The notes below the pieces were generated by a model that made no database searches, was not told where the DNA came from, and was given only the letters and a program-made list of their open reading frames with translations. Positions 61,301-64,000 of a stretch of DNA of 64,000 nucleotides are shown here, piece after piece. A program made the translations under genes and the position numbers. Source of the stretch: Pempheris klunzingeri (Eukaryota > Chordata > Actinopteri > Acropomatiformes > Pempheridae); contig NC_092022.1 of assembly GCF_042242105.1 (NCBI RefSeq), positions 12,954,001 through 13,018,000 on the forward strand, given 5' to 3'. The number at the start of each line of letters is the position of its first letter. Within the stretch, counting starts at the first letter, position 1.

Positions 61301-63082
61301 CCTCCTTGATAAATTTGAGAGGCAGAGGTGATGTTGAGCAATGATCCCTCTGACTCCAGGGTCAGGATATCGTCCTCCTCGAGCAGTTTTTGATTTTGGT
61401 ACCAGCTGAATGTCCAGTCAGAGCCGTTGACTTCACAGCCCAACTCCACTGTCTCCTCTTCGAACACATCCAGCCAGGGGGTGAGCAGCTTCAGAGTTGG
61501 TGTAGGTGGGTCTAGAAATACATACCAGAAAGACATTTTGAAAATCTCCACAGCAATCTAAGATAAAACTAAACTAAATTAGGTTACTGCATCAGAAAAA
61601 TAGAGGATGAAGGAATGAATGTTGAGTACATCATGTAAACTTCCAGTTTCACAGATGAAAGAAAACATATGCATAAAGGCTCATGTATGCAGATACGAAT
61701 GAAGAGGTCACACGGTTTGAAGTGCAGTTAGCTGGTAGTAAAGTGATGACACAGCCCATAGGTAAGCTTACCAGACACCTGCAGAGTTGTTGTGTCACTC
61801 TCCTCTGTGTAGAATGGGCTTTTGCCTCTCCGGGCCTTGCAGTGGTACTGTCCACTGCTTGGATGCGTTATATCACCTATGATGTAAGTACTTTTATTAG
61901 ATGCTGGAATTTCATTTCCATCGTGGTACCACAGATATTCCCATCCAGAGGACACATCGACTGTGCATGTGAAGGTGATTGACTCTCCAGGGAACATCTT
62001 GTCATAGTTTGAACTACGCTTCAACATGGGCCTGGGCTTGTTTTCTAATCAGAGAAGAGAAAGAAAAGGGTACCATTTAAGTTATTTTATACCATATGCT
62101 GTCCAGACATCCAGCAAAAATATGGATGATTGAATATGATGAAACTTACCGTAAACTGTGAGTACCACTGAATTACTTGCTGCAGTGGTAGCGCTCTTTG
62201 TTTTGTGATTGCCTTTACAGGAATAATTTCCAGAATACATTTGTGCTGCTGCAGTGATTGTGAGCACTGATCCCCCTGCAGACAATGACACATTTGGATC
62301 TGTATCCTGTACTTCGTGTCCATTTCTGTGCCAGATGAAGGTCCAGTCAGAGCTGCCGGAGACACTACAGCTGAGCTCCACTTTCTCAGAGGGGAACACA
62401 TCCAACCATTCTGACTGTCGCTGCAGAGATGGTACAGGAGGCTCTGGAAGTTTATCAAAAATACTACTGGTTACATTCATACATTAAAAATAATAACAAT
62501 AATCATCAATTTAAAATTACAGACTCCAGTTGAAATGATTTCACAACATATGCTTGCGATGTTTTTTTTGGATGGGAAATACTTTGAAATAAAAATAATT
62601 GTTGAATAATTGTATATTAAATAACTAAAATTATTTATTGTATATATTTCAACAACAGTTTGATTTTGCACATTTACACAGCGTCTTTGTTGGGTGTTGT
62701 CTTTTTGACAACACCCATGCTATTTTCACAGATGATGACATTTGCTTCCTGATGCATCTGTGGGTGTAGATTTTACTGTCCAAAAGCAATGCAGTAGGCT
62801 ACAATGATGCACATGCTGATTATAGGTGAATTTTCTTGCAAAGGCCTTGCAAAATGCATCATCTTCGCTTTCTGAAATACTGACTTGATTGCATCTTTCC
62901 ACATTAAACCTACAATAAATCTACAGGATTTAATGTGGCGGCACAACTGAGGTTAATATCTCACCATAGTCCGTGGGAGCCACTGCTGACTTTGGCAGAG
63001 GACTGGTTGGAGAAACTTCAAACATGGCCGTGACTGAGAGGAGAAGTGTTGAGAACAGAATTTGGATCAGAACAGCCAGCAT
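55373..63082 (-). CDS. Fc-receptor-like Ig-superfamily receptor, ten Ig domains, transmembrane
   Basis: Fifteen exons on the minus strand, every junction in phase 1 except the split inside Ig10. Leader 62965-63082 (MLAVLIQILFSTLLLSVTAM). Ig1 62150-62443, Ig2 61772-62044, Ig3 61224-61511, Ig4 60439-60699, Ig5 59178-59468, Ig6 58670-58942, Ig7 58207-58476, Ig8 57770-58060, Ig9 56902-57174, Ig10 56687-56801 plus 56430-56587. Transmembrane 56239-56340 (LLSISGCIFFGIIAVFLGCI), tail 55685-55753 and 55373-55470. They sum to 3174 bases, 1057 residues. Ig domains are of two kinds: WxDVFPxE...SDWTxxWH and SSGWEYxWYxDG, each with paired cysteines. Teleost receptors of this type are leukocyte Fc-receptor-like proteins; the ligand is unknown. 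The tail has tyrosines at VEYITDASL and EEYSRRY but no clear ITIM or ITAM. Confidence 0.88.
57290..57560. repeat. Dispersed repeat fragment, class unknown
   Basis: The block ttttgggaaatacattcttt ... gaagattgaaactactctcg ... ggttagattagcatgac resembles the element at 22780-22990, in the same orientation. It lies in the intron between Ig8 and Ig9. Confidence 0.5.
59480..60430. other. Intron between Ig4 and Ig5 of the receptor
   Basis: The largest intron of the Ig-domain region. It is AT-rich, with no exon or clear element seen. Confidence 0.6.
61110..61200. repeat. Short repeat remnant
   Basis: The segment tgtgctaagcttagctaactggc resembles the inverse of the second half of the repeat at 57290-57560. 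It lies in the intron after Ig3. Confidence 0.3.
62444..62964. other. Intron between leader and Ig1 of the receptor
   Basis: No feature is seen apart from AT-rich sequence. Confidence 0.7.
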
Positions 63083-63931
63083 TTGTGCTCTACCCACATC
63101 TCAGGTGGACACTTAAATAGCAACAACAGTAATCGCGAACTTAGAGATGACATGAATAATCGATTGATTGATCGACAAAAGAGGAGTGTTTTTAGTATAA
63201 AATAATTCAAATACATTTCCTTAAGTTGTGGGAATTGACATTTCACAGACAAAACAATAGATGAAATAAATGATGAAAATAATCTTTAGTTGCGGCCCTG
63301 AGTGGACTGCTGTGGTCCCGTATGAAACTACCCTACAGGTGAATTTAAATCCACTTAAATTAAGCATAATATGATTTGAATAGAGCTGACAGAGGAATTT
63401 AAATAGCCAACGCTGTTCTAGAGAGAGACACTGGCTGGACAAAATAACACCTGACAATAAAACGCAGTTCAAATCAACACAAGCAGAAACTATTGCCTAA
63501 CACTGGAAAAGCAGAATACTGAAATATAAACTTGCACTAGCAGGTGTCTGACTATAGGAACTACCAGACTAAGGACAAAAAAGTACTTCATGTTCCTCAT
63601 GTTAACTTTCCTCATGTTTTACTTCCCAAACATTATTCTAGTCTGAGTCTGACTCAGCGCAGGCTATTAAAACATTGAATGCATAAATGTGGATTAGGTC
63701 ACTTAGTTTACAATTACAAAAATGATCCTGGAAACTATATATTTCATTATTTATTGTGTATTTTGGGTTAATGACAAAGTGTTACAGCCAAGTCAAACTT
63801 GGCTATGAAGCTAAATGCTTTTATTGGTTAAATAAAATGCAAAATTAACTTTAAACTGCCATTTTAAAGTCAGTGCAATGCCCATAAAATACATTGTAAT
63901 GCATTGTCAGTGTGTCAAACATGTTTCTTAC
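63083..63931. other. Flank upstream of the receptor leader exon
   Basis: This probably contains the promoter and 5' untranslated region. It is AT-rich, with no clear TATA box that can be tied to a start. Confidence 0.5.
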
Positions 63932-63970
63932 CATCTTCAGGATTATTAGCTGCACAAACAGCAGTGAAAT
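63932..63970 (-). CDS. Candidate signal-type mini-exon of a neighbouring or alternative Ig transcript
   Basis: A 39-base minus-strand segment lies between an acceptor (ctcatttgacag) and a consensus donor (GATG then GTAAGAAA). It is open only in the frame giving FTAVCAANNPED and enters and leaves in phase 1, like all Ig exons here. Fc-receptor-like genes often split the signal peptide with such a mini-exon. It may belong to another receptor gene whose start is beyond 64000, or be an alternative 5' exon of the gene at 55-63 kb. Confidence 0.4.
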
Positions 63971-64000
63971 CTGTCAAATGAGATTAAAATGAATGTTCAG

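Overview
This window looks like nuclear DNA of a ray-finned, probably spiny-rayed (percomorph) fish. Genes are interrupted by GT-AG introns and have vertebrate orthologues (wnt2b, fkbpl, ebp, ccdc115, apobec2, Fc-receptor-like). Spacers carry repeats typical of teleosts: a long-inverted-repeat Tc1 element, hAT-type elements, LINE fragments and long CA, AT and ATCT microsatellites. Three eukaryotic tRNA genes with internal promoters are present. No bacterial, phage or CRISPR features were seen, and no convincing retroviral or LTR element.

Layout. 1-10.3 kb: wnt2b on the minus strand, with four of its exons; the 3' exon or exons lie off the left edge. Its large introns hold a decayed hAT-like element with an internal inverted repeat and a 5'-truncated L1-like LINE with clear target-site duplications. 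10.3-33.9 kb: a gene-poor stretch with one full-length Tc1 transposon, LINE and hAT remnants, microsatellites and two sharp hairpins. Three minus-strand segments here look like spliced exons of a gene I cannot name. 33.9-36.8 kb: fkbpl (+). 37-42 kb: tRNA-Phe(GAA), ebp (-), tRNA-His(GTG) and tRNA-Glu(TTC). 42.2-44.7 kb: ccdc115 (+). 44.7-45.7 kb: a LINE remnant. 46.5-49.6 kb: a five-exon gene made from a hAT transposase (BED finger plus hAT dimerisation domain). 52.4-54.4 kb: apobec2 (+). 54.9-63.1 kb: a large Fc-receptor-like immunoglobulin receptor gene (-) with ten Ig domains, a transmembrane segment and a short tail. A further signal-type mini-exon lies at the right edge.

The genes do not form one pathway. 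wnt2b is a secreted developmental signal, ebp a sterol isomerase of the ER, ccdc115 a V-ATPase assembly factor, fkbpl a TPR co-chaperone, apobec2 a deaminase-family muscle protein, and the Ig gene a leukocyte-type receptor. The strongest points of interest are the exon architecture of the Ig receptor (domain-unit duplication and an intron inside one Ig exon), the domesticated hAT gene, the unassigned exons at 14-20 kb and a small arginine-rich ORF divergent from ebp. Exon boundaries were set by eye from splice consensus, frame continuity and recalled family sequences; no database search was possible.
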